Under the pieces are notes generated by a model. It made no database searches. It saw nothing but the letters and a program-made list of their open reading frames with translations, and was not told where the DNA came from. DNA of 64,000 nucleotides from assembly GCA_031363055.1 (NCBI GenBank), contig JANLTP010000079.1:24164-88163 (forward strand). The letters are read 5' to 3'. The position numbers and the translations under genes were made by a program. Of this stretch, positions 24,828 through 33,551 are shown one piece after another (the first letter of the stretch is position 1; every line of letters starts with the position of its first letter). The DNA comes from JANLTP01 sp031363055 (GTDB lineage: Bacteria; Pseudomonadota; Gammaproteobacteria; Burkholderiales; Burkholderiaceae_E).

Positions 24828-26075
24828 TCAGGCGTAACGCTTCAAGGTCAGACCGTCGATCGAAATTTCGGTGGCTCGGCCGGCGAGAATATCCGCTGTC
24901 AGTTTGGCCGTGCCGCAGGACATGGCCCAGCCGGTTGAGCCATGCCCGCAATTCAAAAAAAGACCTTCAATGGGCGATGGCCCCACGAGCGGCGGGCCGT
25001 CGGGAAGCATGGGCCGTGCGCCTGCCCAATAGCGCGCCGATTGAAAGTCGGCGACGCCCGGAAACCAGTCGGATACAACGCGTTCGAGGGTGCGGCGGGC
25101 GGCCTCGCGCAAATCGAGTTTATGGTTGCCCAATTCGGCCGTGCCCGCAACCCGCAAGGTATTGCCCATCGGTGTGATCGCGGTTTTGTAGGCTTCATCC
25201 ATCAAGGCGCGATTCGGTCCGAACCCGTCGCTCTTCAAGCGCATCGTGACACTGTAGCCTTTGACCGGGTAGATCGGTACCCGGATCCCCACTGAGCCCA
25301 GCAGCGCAGCACTTTCATGGCCAGCGGCGATCACACAGGCATCGGCCTTCTGCGTCGACGTATTCAGCTTCACCCCGACCAGCTTCTTGCTCTCTACTTG
25401 CAGCGCTTTGACGGTTTCACCAAAATGGAATTTGACGCCTTGTTGTTCGCAGATGACCTTCAAGCGTTTTGCGAATAATGGACAGTTGCCGGACTCGTCG
25501 GCGGGCAAGTGCAGGCCTCCAGCCAATGGCGTGTGACGGGCAAGCTCCGGCTCAAGACGATAACAACCGGCGGCATCCAAGGCTTCATGCAGGATGCCTT
25601 GTTCGCGCAGCATTTGCCGACCCGGCTCGGACAGATCGAGATCGGCCTGCGACCGGAACAACTGCAAATAGCCTTGCGACTGCTGATAATCAATCGCATA
25701 CTCTTCGCGCAGCGCATGCAAGCAGGTGCGGCTGTACAAGGCAACGCGCTGCATGCGCTCCTTGTTGACGCGGTAGCGCTCGAGCGAACACTCCCTGAGC
25801 CAGCGCCGCAGCCAACGCCACAGAGCCGGATTCAGGTTCGGTCGAAACAGCACCGGCGCTTCCGACTTGAACAAGTACGACAACACCTTGGTCGGCATAC
25901 CGGGTGCGGCCCAGGGGGTGACATAGCCGGGCGCAATGATGCCGGCGTTGCCAAAGCTGGCCTCTTGAGCGACGTCACTGCGCCGCTCGATAACGGCCAC
26001 CTCAAAGCCTTTTTGACGCAGGAAGTAGGCGGTGGTCACGCCGATGATTCCACCACCAATGACGATTACATTCAT
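24828..26075 (-). CDS. dadA: D-amino acid dehydrogenase, FAD-dependent
   Basis: DAO-family flavoprotein oxidising D-amino acids to 2-oxo acids at the membrane. The N-terminal VIVIGGGIIGVTTAYFLRQ binds FAD; GNAGIIAPGYVTPWAAPGMP, YPVKGYSVT and GHGSTGWAMSCG are DadA signatures. 415 residues is normal. ATG 26075 is chosen over the GTG two codons upstream. It lies directly downstream of the TRAP large permease gene, linked by three overlapping micro-ORFs, which suggests one transcript with the transporter. Confidence 0.92.
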   Translation of the reverse strand: MNVIVIGGGIIGVTTAYFLRQKGFEVAVIERRSDVAQEASFGNAGIIAPGYVTPWAAPGMPTKVLSYLFKSEAPVLFRPNLNPALWRWLRRWLRECSLERYRVNKERMQRVALYSRTCLHALREEYAIDYQQSQGYLQLFRSQADLDLSEPGRQMLREQGILHEALDAAGCYRLEPELARHTPLAGGLHLPADESGNCPLFAKRLKVICEQQGVKFHFGETVKALQVESKKLVGVKLNTSTQKADACVIAAGHESAALLGSVGIRVPIYPVKGYSVTMRLKSDGFGPNRALMDEAYKTAITPMGNTLRVAGTAELGNHKLDLREAARRTLERVVSDWFPGVADFQSARYWAGARPMLPDGPPLVGPSPIEGLFLNCGHGSTGWAMSCGTAKLTADILAGRATEISIDGLTLKRYA

Positions 26076-26119
26076 CGCCACATTATGCGTTTATTTCAGG
26101 CATCTAATTTATGCATCTA
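26072..26119 (-). repeat. Micro-ORF chain linking dctM stop to dadA start
   Basis: On the minus strand the dctM TAG (26119-26117) is followed at once by an ATG (26116) opening a 6-residue frame to TGA at 26096. A second ATG (26103) opens MPEINA with TAA at 26083. Its last A begins a third ATG (26083), reading MWR with TGA overlapping the dadA ATG (26075). The region contains imperfect repeats of aaatagatgcat. Confidence 0.8.
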
Positions 26120-27436
26120 TTTCGCGACGCCCATCACATAGTCAGGCAGCCAGGTCACGAGAATCGGAAAGACCGTGATCGCGGCGATACAAACCACCAG
26201 GCAGCCAAAGAACGGAATCGCCGCGCGCGCGATGGTGTTCGAGTCCTTGCCCGTCATGTTCTGAAGTACGAACAAGTTAAAGCCGACCGGTGGTGTGACC
26301 TCGGCAATTTCAACCAGCAGGACAATGAAGATGCCGAACCAGACAAGATCGAAGCCGGCCTTTTGAATCATCGGCAAGACCACGGCCGAGGTCAGAACGA
26401 TCATTGAAATACCGTCGAGGGCGGTGCCCAGAATGATGTAGATCACTGCGAGCAGGGCAATCAGCAAGGTCGGCGACAAACCGAGCGCCGACACCCATTC
26501 GGCGAGCGCACGCGGAATGCCGGTGAAGGCCATGGTCTTGGTCAGAAACGCTGCGCCGGCGAGAATGAACATGATCATGCAGGACACACGCGTCGCGCCC
26601 ATCAGGCTGTCGCGAAAATTCGCCCAATTCAGTGAGCGGCCAGCGGCGGCAATCAACAACGAGCCGAGTACGCCATAAGCCGCACATTCGGTGGCGGTTG
26701 CCCAACCGGCGACCAGTACCCAGACAATGAAGACGATCAACAAGCCGCAAGGTATCAAGCTGCCCGAGCGGCGCAGTTTTTCAAGGAAGGGCTGATCAGG
26801 CTCCGGTGGCGGCACCCGATCCGGATTGCGCCAGGACCACCAGGCGATATAGCCGGAGAACAGGATCATCAGCAGGAAGCCCGGAATGAAGCCAGCCAGG
26901 AATATCCGGATGATCGAGGCGTCGGCGGCGACTGCGTAGACAACCATCGTGATGGAAGGTGGAATCAAAATGCCCAGCGTGCCGGCCGTGGCCAGGCTGC
27001 CCAGTGCCAGGCGTTCGTCATAACCTCGGCGCAATAGTTCAGGCAGAGCGACCTTGGCGATGGTGGCGGTAGTAGCGGCCGAAGAACCCGACACCGAGCC
27101 GAAAATTCCGCAGCCCAGAATGGTCGTGTGCATGAGGCGGCCGGGCACCCGGTTCAACCAAGGGGTCAGGCCCTCGAACATCTGCTCGGAGAGCTTGGTG
27201 CGAAACAGGATCTCGCCCATCCAGATGAACATCGGCAGCGCGGCCAATTCCCAGGAGGCGTTCGACTCCCAGAGTGCCGAGAACAGGGTTTGACTGATTT
27301 GTTCGGTCGACTTGGACGTGAACAAGGTCATGCCGACCCAACCGACCATGGCCAAGGTCAGCGCGATCCAGACGCCGCCGGTCAGCAGGATCATCATGAT
27401 GACGAGCAACAGCCCGCCGATTTCAACGACCGACAT
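26117..27436 (-). CDS. dctM: TRAP transporter large permease (DctM)
   Basis: A 439-residue polytopic inner-membrane protein with about 12 hydrophobic segments. Family motifs include ALPMFIWMGEIL, the conserved GCGIFGSVSGSSAATTATI and LGILIPPSITMVVYAVAADAS, and EVTPPVGFNLFVLQ near the C-terminus. It forms the Na+- or H+-coupled pore of a solute-binding-protein-dependent transporter with the DctQ and DctP genes just upstream. The substrate is not evident; the neighbouring D-amino acid dehydrogenase suggests an amino or organic acid. Confidence 0.94.
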   Translation of the reverse strand: MSVVEIGGLLLVIMMILLTGGVWIALTLAMVGWVGMTLFTSKSTEQISQTLFSALWESNASWELAALPMFIWMGEILFRTKLSEQMFEGLTPWLNRVPGRLMHTTILGCGIFGSVSGSSAATTATIAKVALPELLRRGYDERLALGSLATAGTLGILIPPSITMVVYAVAADASIIRIFLAGFIPGFLLMILFSGYIAWWSWRNPDRVPPPEPDQPFLEKLRRSGSLIPCGLLIVFIVWVLVAGWATATECAAYGVLGSLLIAAAGRSLNWANFRDSLMGATRVSCMIMFILAGAAFLTKTMAFTGIPRALAEWVSALGLSPTLLIALLAVIYIILGTALDGISMIVLTSAVVLPMIQKAGFDLVWFGIFIVLLVEIAEVTPPVGFNLFVLQNMTGKDSNTIARAAIPFFGCLVVCIAAITVFPILVTWLPDYVMGVAK

Positions 27437-27447
27437 GATGACTTCCC

Positions 27448-27471
27448 GTCAGTACATTAGTCAGTACATTC
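27448..27471 (-). repeat. 12-bp tandem duplication between dctQ and dctM
   Basis: Forward units gtcagtacatta (27448-27459) and gtcagtacattc (27460-27471) are adjacent. On the minus strand each contains ATG TAC TGA, two two-residue micro-ORFs between the dctQ stop and the dctM start. Confidence 0.88.
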
Positions 27472-28005
27472 TTAAACATCTTCACTGAAGTCACCCCGTG
27501 CGTGGCGTTCTTCGACGGCGCGGACATAACACGGCTTTTCGCCGCGCATGACCGCATACAGCTCTTCTGCGATTGCGCCGAACAGCAACCAGGCACCGAA
27601 CACAAAACTCAACTGCGGGATCCAGATCGGTATTACCAGCAGGCCGCCAGACATATCACCGCCGCTCCAACTGCCATAAACATAAGCTGTGGTGGACACA
27701 GCGAGATAGCCGACAAATACGGTGCCCAACGACAGGCTGAATAGTTCGAACCAACGGCGCGATACGGGTGAAAGTTTGGTGAGAAACAATTCGACGCGAA
27801 CGAAATCACCGCGTCGAAAGGTGTGCGCCAGACCGAAGAATGCGGCGGCTGCGGTTAACCAGGAAACGACATCTTCCCAGCCGCCGGTCCTCAGACCCAA
27901 TTCGCGCATGGTGGTGGTCGCCAGCATGGATATGAAGATGGCAAATACAAAAAACGCCGCGAGATAGCCCGCGGCGTCGTATAGAACGTTCAGCGCGCGG
28001 CGCAT
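27472..28005 (-). CDS. dctQ: TRAP transporter small permease (DctQ)
   Basis: A 177-residue membrane protein with four predicted transmembrane segments (about 13-32, 48-62, 88-110, 128-150). The GDFVRVELFLTKLSP loop is typical of DctQ. The ATG at 28005 overlaps the dctP stop by one base (TAATG). It should act with DctM as the membrane part of the transporter. Confidence 0.9.
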   Translation of the reverse strand: MRRALNVLYDAAGYLAAFFVFAIFISMLATTTMRELGLRTGGWEDVVSWLTAAAAFFGLAHTFRRGDFVRVELFLTKLSPVSRRWFELFSLSLGTVFVGYLAVSTTAYVYGSWSGGDMSGGLLVIPIWIPQLSFVFGAWLLFGAIAEELYAVMRGEKPCYVRAVEERHARGDFSEDV

Positions 28006-28979
28006 TACTTCTTGTTGAACGTGTCGACCAGCGCCTTGCCGTCCGGGCCGGCCTTCTTGAGCCAGTCGTCAAGCATGGTTGAGCCGACTTGTTTGAGGTC
28101 AGCCGTCAACTTGGCGGGTGGAACCATGATCTTCATGCCTTTTTCGGCCAACGCTTTTTTATAGAATTCGTTCTTCTCTTCGGAGACTTGCCAGCCACGC
28201 TTCTCGGCATCAGCGCCGGCCTTCAGCACGGCATCCTGGGTCGGCTTGTCGAGCGCCTCAAACGCCTTCCGGTTCAACAGGACCGCGTTTTTCGGTAACC
28301 AGGCCTGCGTGTCGTAAAAGTACTTGATGTGTTCATAAGTCTTCGAGTCGAAACCGGTAGAGCCCGAGGACATATACGACTCGATTGCGCCGGTCGCCAG
28401 CGCCTGCGGCAGCTCGGCCGCCTGAATCGTGACCGGTTGCGCGCCAATCAGCTCGGCGATCTTGGCGGTGGACGGGCTGTAGGCGCGCCATTTGATCTTG
28501 CGCATGTCAGCGACACTGTCAATCTCTTTTTTGACGTAAATGCCCTGGGGTGGCCAAGGTACTGAATACAGCAGCATCATGCCTTGTGCGCCAAGCACTT
28601 TTTCAAGCGCAGGCTTTTGAACGATCGACAGGCGTTGCGCATCCTTGTAACTGGTGGCGAGGAACGGCATGCCGTCGAGCCCGTATAGCGGATTCTCATT
28701 TTCGAAGTTGACCAACAGGATTTCGCCCAATTGCGCCTGGCCGTTCTGTACCGCGCGCTTGATCTCCGGCGCCTTGAACAGCGACGCGTTGGCATGGACC
28801 GTGATCTTGAGTTTGCCGGCCGTTGCTCGCTCGACATCATTGGCGAATTGAACCAGATTTTCGGTATGAAAATTGCCTGCCGCATAGGCGGCGGGCAGGT
28901 CCCATTTGGTCTGAGCCGATACGGGGTTAGCCGAAAAAATCGCAGCGATGGCGATTGCGAGTGAGCCGAACTGTTTCAT
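28005..28979 (-). CDS. dctP: TRAP transporter solute-binding protein (DctP)
   Basis: A 324-residue periplasmic receptor with a signal peptide ending near NPVSAQ. The DctP fold is recognisable from FANDVERATAGKLKI, AVQNGQAQLGEILL and KIKWRAYSPSTAKIAELIGA with the conserved Arg that binds a carboxylate. ATG 28979 is used; an open frame to 29039 lacks signal character. It is first gene of the minus-strand transporter unit and divergent from a MarR regulator. Confidence 0.92.
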   Translation of the reverse strand: MKQFGSLAIAIAAIFSANPVSAQTKWDLPAAYAAGNFHTENLVQFANDVERATAGKLKITVHANASLFKAPEIKRAVQNGQAQLGEILLVNFENENPLYGLDGMPFLATSYKDAQRLSIVQKPALEKVLGAQGMMLLYSVPWPPQGIYVKKEIDSVADMRKIKWRAYSPSTAKIAELIGAQPVTIQAAELPQALATGAIESYMSSGSTGFDSKTYEHIKYFYDTQAWLPKNAVLLNRKAFEALDKPTQDAVLKAGADAEKRGWQVSEEKNEFYKKALAEKGMKIMVPPAKLTADLKQVGSTMLDDWLKKAGPDGKALVDTFNKK

Positions 28980-29114
28980 TAAGCCTCCGAAGCTAGGGAA
29001 TCGAATGATGGTTTGGGTACAACGAGCGAGTCGGCGCAAAGTTTACGCGGCCTTGCCCACAACAGATAGTTACGCGGCTGCAATAGCGGCAATCGCGAAT
29101 TACGATGGCCGTGA

Positions 29115-29175
29115 TGCTAAGATTTATAGTAACGATTTGTCAATGTTTTATTGATATCATATTTTTATTGCGGCA
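29115..29175. promoter_or_regulatory. AT-rich divergent control region between dctP and marR
   Basis: The 223-bp gap between the divergent dctP and marR genes has an AT-rich core. It contains the inverted repeat caat-gttttattg (29141-29153) and the palindrome tgatatca (29152-29159). A minus-strand TTGACA lies at about 29143-29138. These are plausible operator/promoter elements for the MarR protein, but no complete promoter can be assigned. Confidence 0.4.
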
Positions 29176-29202
29176 GAATAAAGAGACTTCGGAGAGCAAT
29201 TC

Positions 29203-29835
29203 ATGCAGCAGCGCAAGTCAAAAGCCAACGTCACCCATCGCTTACCTGCAAACCGACTAACTACCAGCGGATTACCCGCTAGCGGCATACGTATTGGTGG
29301 CTTACCCACCAGCGGTTTGCCCACCAGCGAAATTCCGTTCCGGATTCTGTCGTCGGCGCATCTTGCGGCCGGAGCGGTGCCAGAGCTATCCGAACTCGAA
29401 TTCGGTCTGATCGTCGCCAACAATTCGTTTTCACGTTGGGTGGTGCGCTGCATGTCGGCAGCCGGAGCGCCCGACCTGACTCACATTGACATCATGTTGC
29501 TGCACCATGCGCATCACCGCGACCGTAAAAAGAAGCTCGCCGATCTGAGCTTTACGCTGAACTATGAGGACACCCACGTGGTCAGCTACTCGCTGAAGAA
29601 AATGCTGACCCAGGGATTGCTGGCCAGCGAGAAAATCGGCAAGGAGGTCTACTACTCGACCACTGCGGACGGCGCTCACCTAGTTGAGCGTTATCGCAAG
29701 GTGCGCGATCAATGCCTGTTGCCGGCGGTGCAATCTGAAATCGCTGATACGCAACAACTGGCCCAGGTGGCGCAGGTGCTGCGCATGCTCTCGGGTCTGT
29801 ACGACCAGGCGGCACGCGGCGCCGCGTCGCTATGA
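29203..29835 (+). CDS. MarR-like winged-helix transcriptional regulator
   Basis: A 210-residue protein with a winged-helix core at about 65-160 (ELEFGLIVANNSFSRWVVRC, LTHIDIMLLHHAHHR, DTHVVSYSLKKMLTQGLL). It resembles the betaproteobacterial MarR-type group that often stands beside catabolic genes. The first 45 residues are a pentapeptide repeat and are not part of the fold; an internal start after the repeat is not ruled out. Its stop overlaps the oxoprolinase start (ATGA), so it is co-translated with the enzyme and probably regulates this cluster and/or the divergent TRAP genes. Confidence 0.8.
   Translation: MQQRKSKANVTHRLPANRLTTSGLPASGIRIGGLPTSGLPTSEIPFRILSSAHLAAGAVPELSELEFGLIVANNSFSRWVVRCMSAAGAPDLTHIDIMLLHHAHHRDRKKKLADLSFTLNYEDTHVVSYSLKKMLTQGLLASEKIGKEVYYSTTADGAHLVERYRKVRDQCLLPAVQSEIADTQQLAQVAQVLRMLSGLYDQAARGAASL
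29241..29330 (+). repeat. Six-copy 15-bp repeat in the MarR gene
   Basis: Six 15-bp units from 29241, typified by cttacccaccagcgg, encode LPANR, LTTSG, LPASG, IRIGG, LPTSG and LPTSE. The repeat lies between the start codon and the conserved winged-helix domain. Confidence 0.9.
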
Positions 29836-32800
29836 GCGTGACCGACGTGAGTTCGCGTTGGCAGTTCTGGATCGACCGTGGCGGCACATTCACCGATGTC
29901 ATCGGTCGGCGACCGGACGGTAGCTTACAGACCGCCAAGTTGCTGTCGGAAAACCCCGAGCAATACGCCGACGCGGCGGTCGCAGGGATTCGGCAATTGC
30001 TCGGCCTGCGCGCCGGCCAACCAATCAGCGCCGAGCAGGTTTCAGTCGTAAAAATGGGGACGACGGTAGCGACCAACGCCTTGCTCGAGCGCAAGGGCGA
30101 ACCGTTGTTATTGGCCGTGACCAAGGGCTTTCGTGACGGCTTGAGAATCGCTTATCAGAACCGTCCAAAGCTGTTTGATCGCGAAATTGTATTGCCCGAA
30201 TTGCTGTACCGCGAGGTAATCGAAATCGACGAGCGGATGGCTGCCGATGGCACCGTCCTGCAAGTGCTTGACCGGCAGTCGGCGCACGCCTTGCTGCAGT
30301 CCGGGTTCGAGCGTGGCCTGCGCTCGATTGCCATCGTGCTCATGCATGGTTACCGGTATTCGCAGCACGAGCAGGCGATTGAGGCGCTCGCGCGTGCCAT
30401 CGGCTTTACGCAGATTTCGGTGTCGCACAAAGTCTCACCGCTCATCAAGTTTGTCGCTCGTGGCGACACAACCGTCGTCGATGCCTATCTGTCGCCGATA
30501 TTGCGGCGTTACGTCGAGCAATTGACCGCCGCCATGCCGGGCGTGTCGTTGCAGTTCATGCAATCAAACGGCGGACTGACCGAGGCGTGCGCCTTTCAAG
30601 GCAAGGACTCGATCCTGTCGGGGCCGGCCGGCGGTATTGTCGGTATGGCGCGCGTCTCGGAAGCGGCTGGGCAGGGGCGGGTCATCGGCTTCGATATGGG
30701 CGGAACGTCCACCGATGTCTCACACTACGCCGGTGAGTTCGAGCATGTCTTCGATACTCAGGTCGCCGGCGTGCGCATGCGTGCGCCGATGCTCAGTATT
30801 CACACGGTCGCCGCTGGCGGCGGATCGGTCCTGCACTTTGACGGCAGCAAGCTGCGCGCTGGCCCTGATTCGGCTGGTGCCAACCCGGGTCCGGCCTGTT
30901 ATCGGCGCGGCGGCCCGCTGACCGTTACCGATGCCAATCTGTTGTTGGGCAAGATTCAACCGGCATTCTTTCCGGCGGTATTTGGCCCGAATGCTGACCA
31001 ACTGCTGGACGCGCAGGTCGTCGACGAAAAGTTCACGGCTTTGGCGCGTGAGGTTTCACACGTCACTGGCCGGATTTTGAGCAAGGAGCAACTGGCGCAG
31101 GGCTTTATCGATATTGCCGTGGCCAACATGGCCAACGCCATCAAGAAGATATCGGTGCAGCGCGGCTATGACATCACCCGTTACGCGCTGACCGTGTTTG
31201 GTGGTGCTGGCGGTCAGCATGCCTGCCTGGTCGCTGACGCGTTGGCGATGACCCAGGTTTTGGCGCATCCATTGGCAGGCGTGTTGTCGGCCTACGGCAT
31301 GGGTCTGGCGAGACAAACCGCGATCCGGGAACGCTCGATTGAGCTGCCGCTTGATGCGTACGGTTTGCAGGCGGCCGAGCTGCAGCTTGATGGACTGGAG
31401 CGGCAAACGCGAGCCGAGCTGCACAGTCAGGCTGATCCTTCCAGTGGCGTTTCGGTTCGTCGTACCGTCCATCTGCGCTATGACGGTACCGATACCAGCC
31501 TACCCGTTGATTGGAGTAGTGATGCAGCCATGCGCGCGCAATTCGAGCGCGCTTACCGTAATCGTTTTGCTTTTCTGATGCCCGGGCGTGCACTGATCAT
31601 CGAATCGGTTGTTGCGCAGGCCAGCGAACTGGTGACCGACGAACAGACAACAGTCACTCAGCCAGCGCCACCCAGCGAATCGCCCGAGGCGTTTGTGCGG
31701 TTGCGCGATTCGGTGCCAAGCGATCCTTTACCAGTCAGCCAAGTCCCCCTCTATTGCACGGGCGACTGGCGCCAGGCCACCCTTTATCGACGAGCCGACT
31801 TGAAAGCGGGCGATCGTATCAACGGCCCGGCGATCATCGCCGAGGACAACGCCACGACGATTATCGAGCCGGGCTGGCGGGCGCAGATGAGTGCGCGGCT
31901 TGACCTGCTGTTAGCGCGCGTCGAGGCTCGCCCGAAACACACGGCGCTGGGGACCGATGCCGACCCGGTGATGCTGGAGATCTTCAACAACCTCTTCATG
32001 TCGATTGCCGAGCAGATGGGTTATCGTCTGCAAAATACCGCGCACTCGGTCAACATCAAAGAGCGTCTGGATTTTTCCTGCGCACTGTTCGATGCGGCGG
32101 GCAATCTGATTGCCAACGCACCGCACATGCCGGTACATCTGGGATCCATGGGTGCCAGCGTGCAAGCGGTGATTGCAGCCAACGCGGCGACCTTGGCGCC
32201 GGGCGAGTCCTATGTACTGAACGATCCCTATGCCGGCGGCACCCATCTGCCCGACGTGACCGTCATTACGCCGGTGTTTGATGCGAGCGGCGCCGAGATA
32301 CTTTTCTACGTCGGCTCGCGTGGCCATCATGCCGATATTGGTGGCATCACACCCGGCTCGATGCCGCCCGATTCCCGAGTCATCGATGACGAGGGCGTGC
32401 TGATCACCAATTTCAAGCTCGTCGAAGCAAACAAAATGCGCGAGGCAGAGTTGCGGGCCTTGTTGGCAACGGCCAGCTATCCGTCGCGCAACCCCGATCA
32501 AAACCTGGCAGATCTGCGCGCGCAGATCGCGGCCAACGAGAAGGGTCGCGAGGAACTGCTGAACATGGTCGAGCAGTTTGGGCTTGACGTTGTACGGGCC
32601 TACATGAGCCATGTGCAGGACAATGCCGAAGAATCGGTACGGCGGGTGATCACCGCGCTGAACAACGGCTCATTTTGTGTGCGGCTCGATAACGGCGCGC
32701 AGATTCAGGTCGCGATCACGGTCGATCATGTCACGCGTAGCGCCATCATCGATTTCACAGGCACATCGATGCAGCAAGCGAACAACTTCAATGCACCCAT

Positions 32801-33518
32801 GGCGGTGACGACCGCAGCGGTGCTCTATGTGTTCCGTACGCTGGTCGATGCCGAGATTCCGATGAATGCCGGTTGCCTGAAGCCCTTGCAGATCATCATT
32901 CCGGCTGGCTCGATGCTCAATCCGAGTTACCCGGCGGCGGTCGTCGCCGGCAACGTCGAGACCTCAACATGCATTACCAATGCGTTATATGGTGCTTTGG
33001 GCGTGATGGCGTCGAGCCAACCGACGATGAATAACTTTACCTTTGGCAATGCGCGTTACCAGTACTACGAGACGATCTCGGGCGGCTCCGGTGCCGGTGG
33101 CCGATTTGACGGTAGCGGCCAGTTGATCGGCGGATTTGCCGGCACCTCGGCCGTGCAAACCCATATGTCGAATTCTCGGCTGACCGACCCGGAAGTATTG
33201 GAGCAGCGGTTTCCGGTGCGTCTCGAAAGTTATTGCCTGCGCCCGGATTCCGGTGGTCATGGACGCTGGCGTGGTGGCGATGGCGGCATCCGGACGATTC
33301 GCTTTCTGGAACCCATGACGGCCTCGATTCTCTCGAATGGCCGAATTTATCCGGCCTTCGGCGCGCGCGGCGGCGGTGACGGCGCGACCGGCAAAAGCTA
33401 CGTCTTGCGCGCCAATGGTGAACGCCTGCCGTTGGCGCATGCCGATCGCGCCGAGCTTGTGCCGGGGGATTGCTTTGTCGTCGAGACACCCGGCGGCGGC
33501 GGATTCGGCGAAGAGTAA
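29832..33518 (+). CDS. ATP-dependent 5-oxoprolinase / N-methylhydantoinase family (HyuA-HyuB fusion)
   Basis: A 1228-residue enzyme. The HyuA half has the actin-like ATP-binding motifs RGGTFTDVIG (near residue 16), KMGTTVATNALLER and GFDMGGTSTDVS. The HyuB half begins near residue 712 (DPVMLEIFNNLF) and includes HMPVHLGSMG, NDPYAGGTHLPDV and SGGSGAGGRFDG. The fused layout and length fit OplAH-type 5-oxoprolinase (5-oxo-L-proline plus ATP to L-glutamate); hydantoin-type amides are the alternative. It overlaps marR by 4 bp and leads a catabolic cluster. Confidence 0.87.
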   Translation: MSVTDVSSRWQFWIDRGGTFTDVIGRRPDGSLQTAKLLSENPEQYADAAVAGIRQLLGLRAGQPISAEQVSVVKMGTTVATNALLERKGEPLLLAVTKGFRDGLRIAYQNRPKLFDREIVLPELLYREVIEIDERMAADGTVLQVLDRQSAHALLQSGFERGLRSIAIVLMHGYRYSQHEQAIEALARAIGFTQISVSHKVSPLIKFVARGDTTVVDAYLSPILRRYVEQLTAAMPGVSLQFMQSNGGLTEACAFQGKDSILSGPAGGIVGMARVSEAAGQGRVIGFDMGGTSTDVSHYAGEFEHVFDTQVAGVRMRAPMLSIHTVAAGGGSVLHFDGSKLRAGPDSAGANPGPACYRRGGPLTVTDANLLLGKIQPAFFPAVFGPNADQLLDAQVVDEKFTALAREVSHVTGRILSKEQLAQGFIDIAVANMANAIKKISVQRGYDITRYALTVFGGAGGQHACLVADALAMTQVLAHPLAGVLSAYGMGLARQTAIRERSIELPLDAYGLQAAELQLDGLERQTRAELHSQADPSSGVSVRRTVHLRYDGTDTSLPVDWSSDAAMRAQFERAYRNRFAFLMPGRALIIESVVAQASELVTDEQTTVTQPAPPSESPEAFVRLRDSVPSDPLPVSQVPLYCTGDWRQATLYRRADLKAGDRINGPAIIAEDNATTIIEPGWRAQMSARLDLLLARVEARPKHTALGTDADPVMLEIFNNLFMSIAEQMGYRLQNTAHSVNIKERLDFSCALFDAAGNLIANAPHMPVHLGSMGASVQAVIAANAATLAPGESYVLNDPYAGGTHLPDVTVITPVFDASGAEILFYVGSRGHHADIGGITPGSMPPDSRVIDDEGVLITNFKLVEANKMREAELRALLATASYPSRNPDQNLADLRAQIAANEKGREELLNMVEQFGLDVVRAYMSHVQDNAEESVRRVITALNNGSFCVRLDNGAQIQVAITVDHVTRSAIIDFTGTSMQQANNFNAPMAVTTAAVLYVFRTLVDAEIPMNAGCLKPLQIIIPAGSMLNPSYPAAVVAGNVETSTCITNALYGALGVMASSQPTMNNFTFGNARYQYYETISGGSGAGGRFDGSGQLIGGFAGTSAVQTHMSNSRLTDPEVLEQRFPVRLESYCLRPDSGGHGRWRGGDGGIRTIRFLEPMTASILSNGRIYPAFGARGGGDGATGKSYVLRANGERLPLAHADRAELVPGDCFVVETPGGGGFGEE

Positions 33519-33551
33519 CATCGGGTAAACGCGACGGGAGTACTGATCGCC

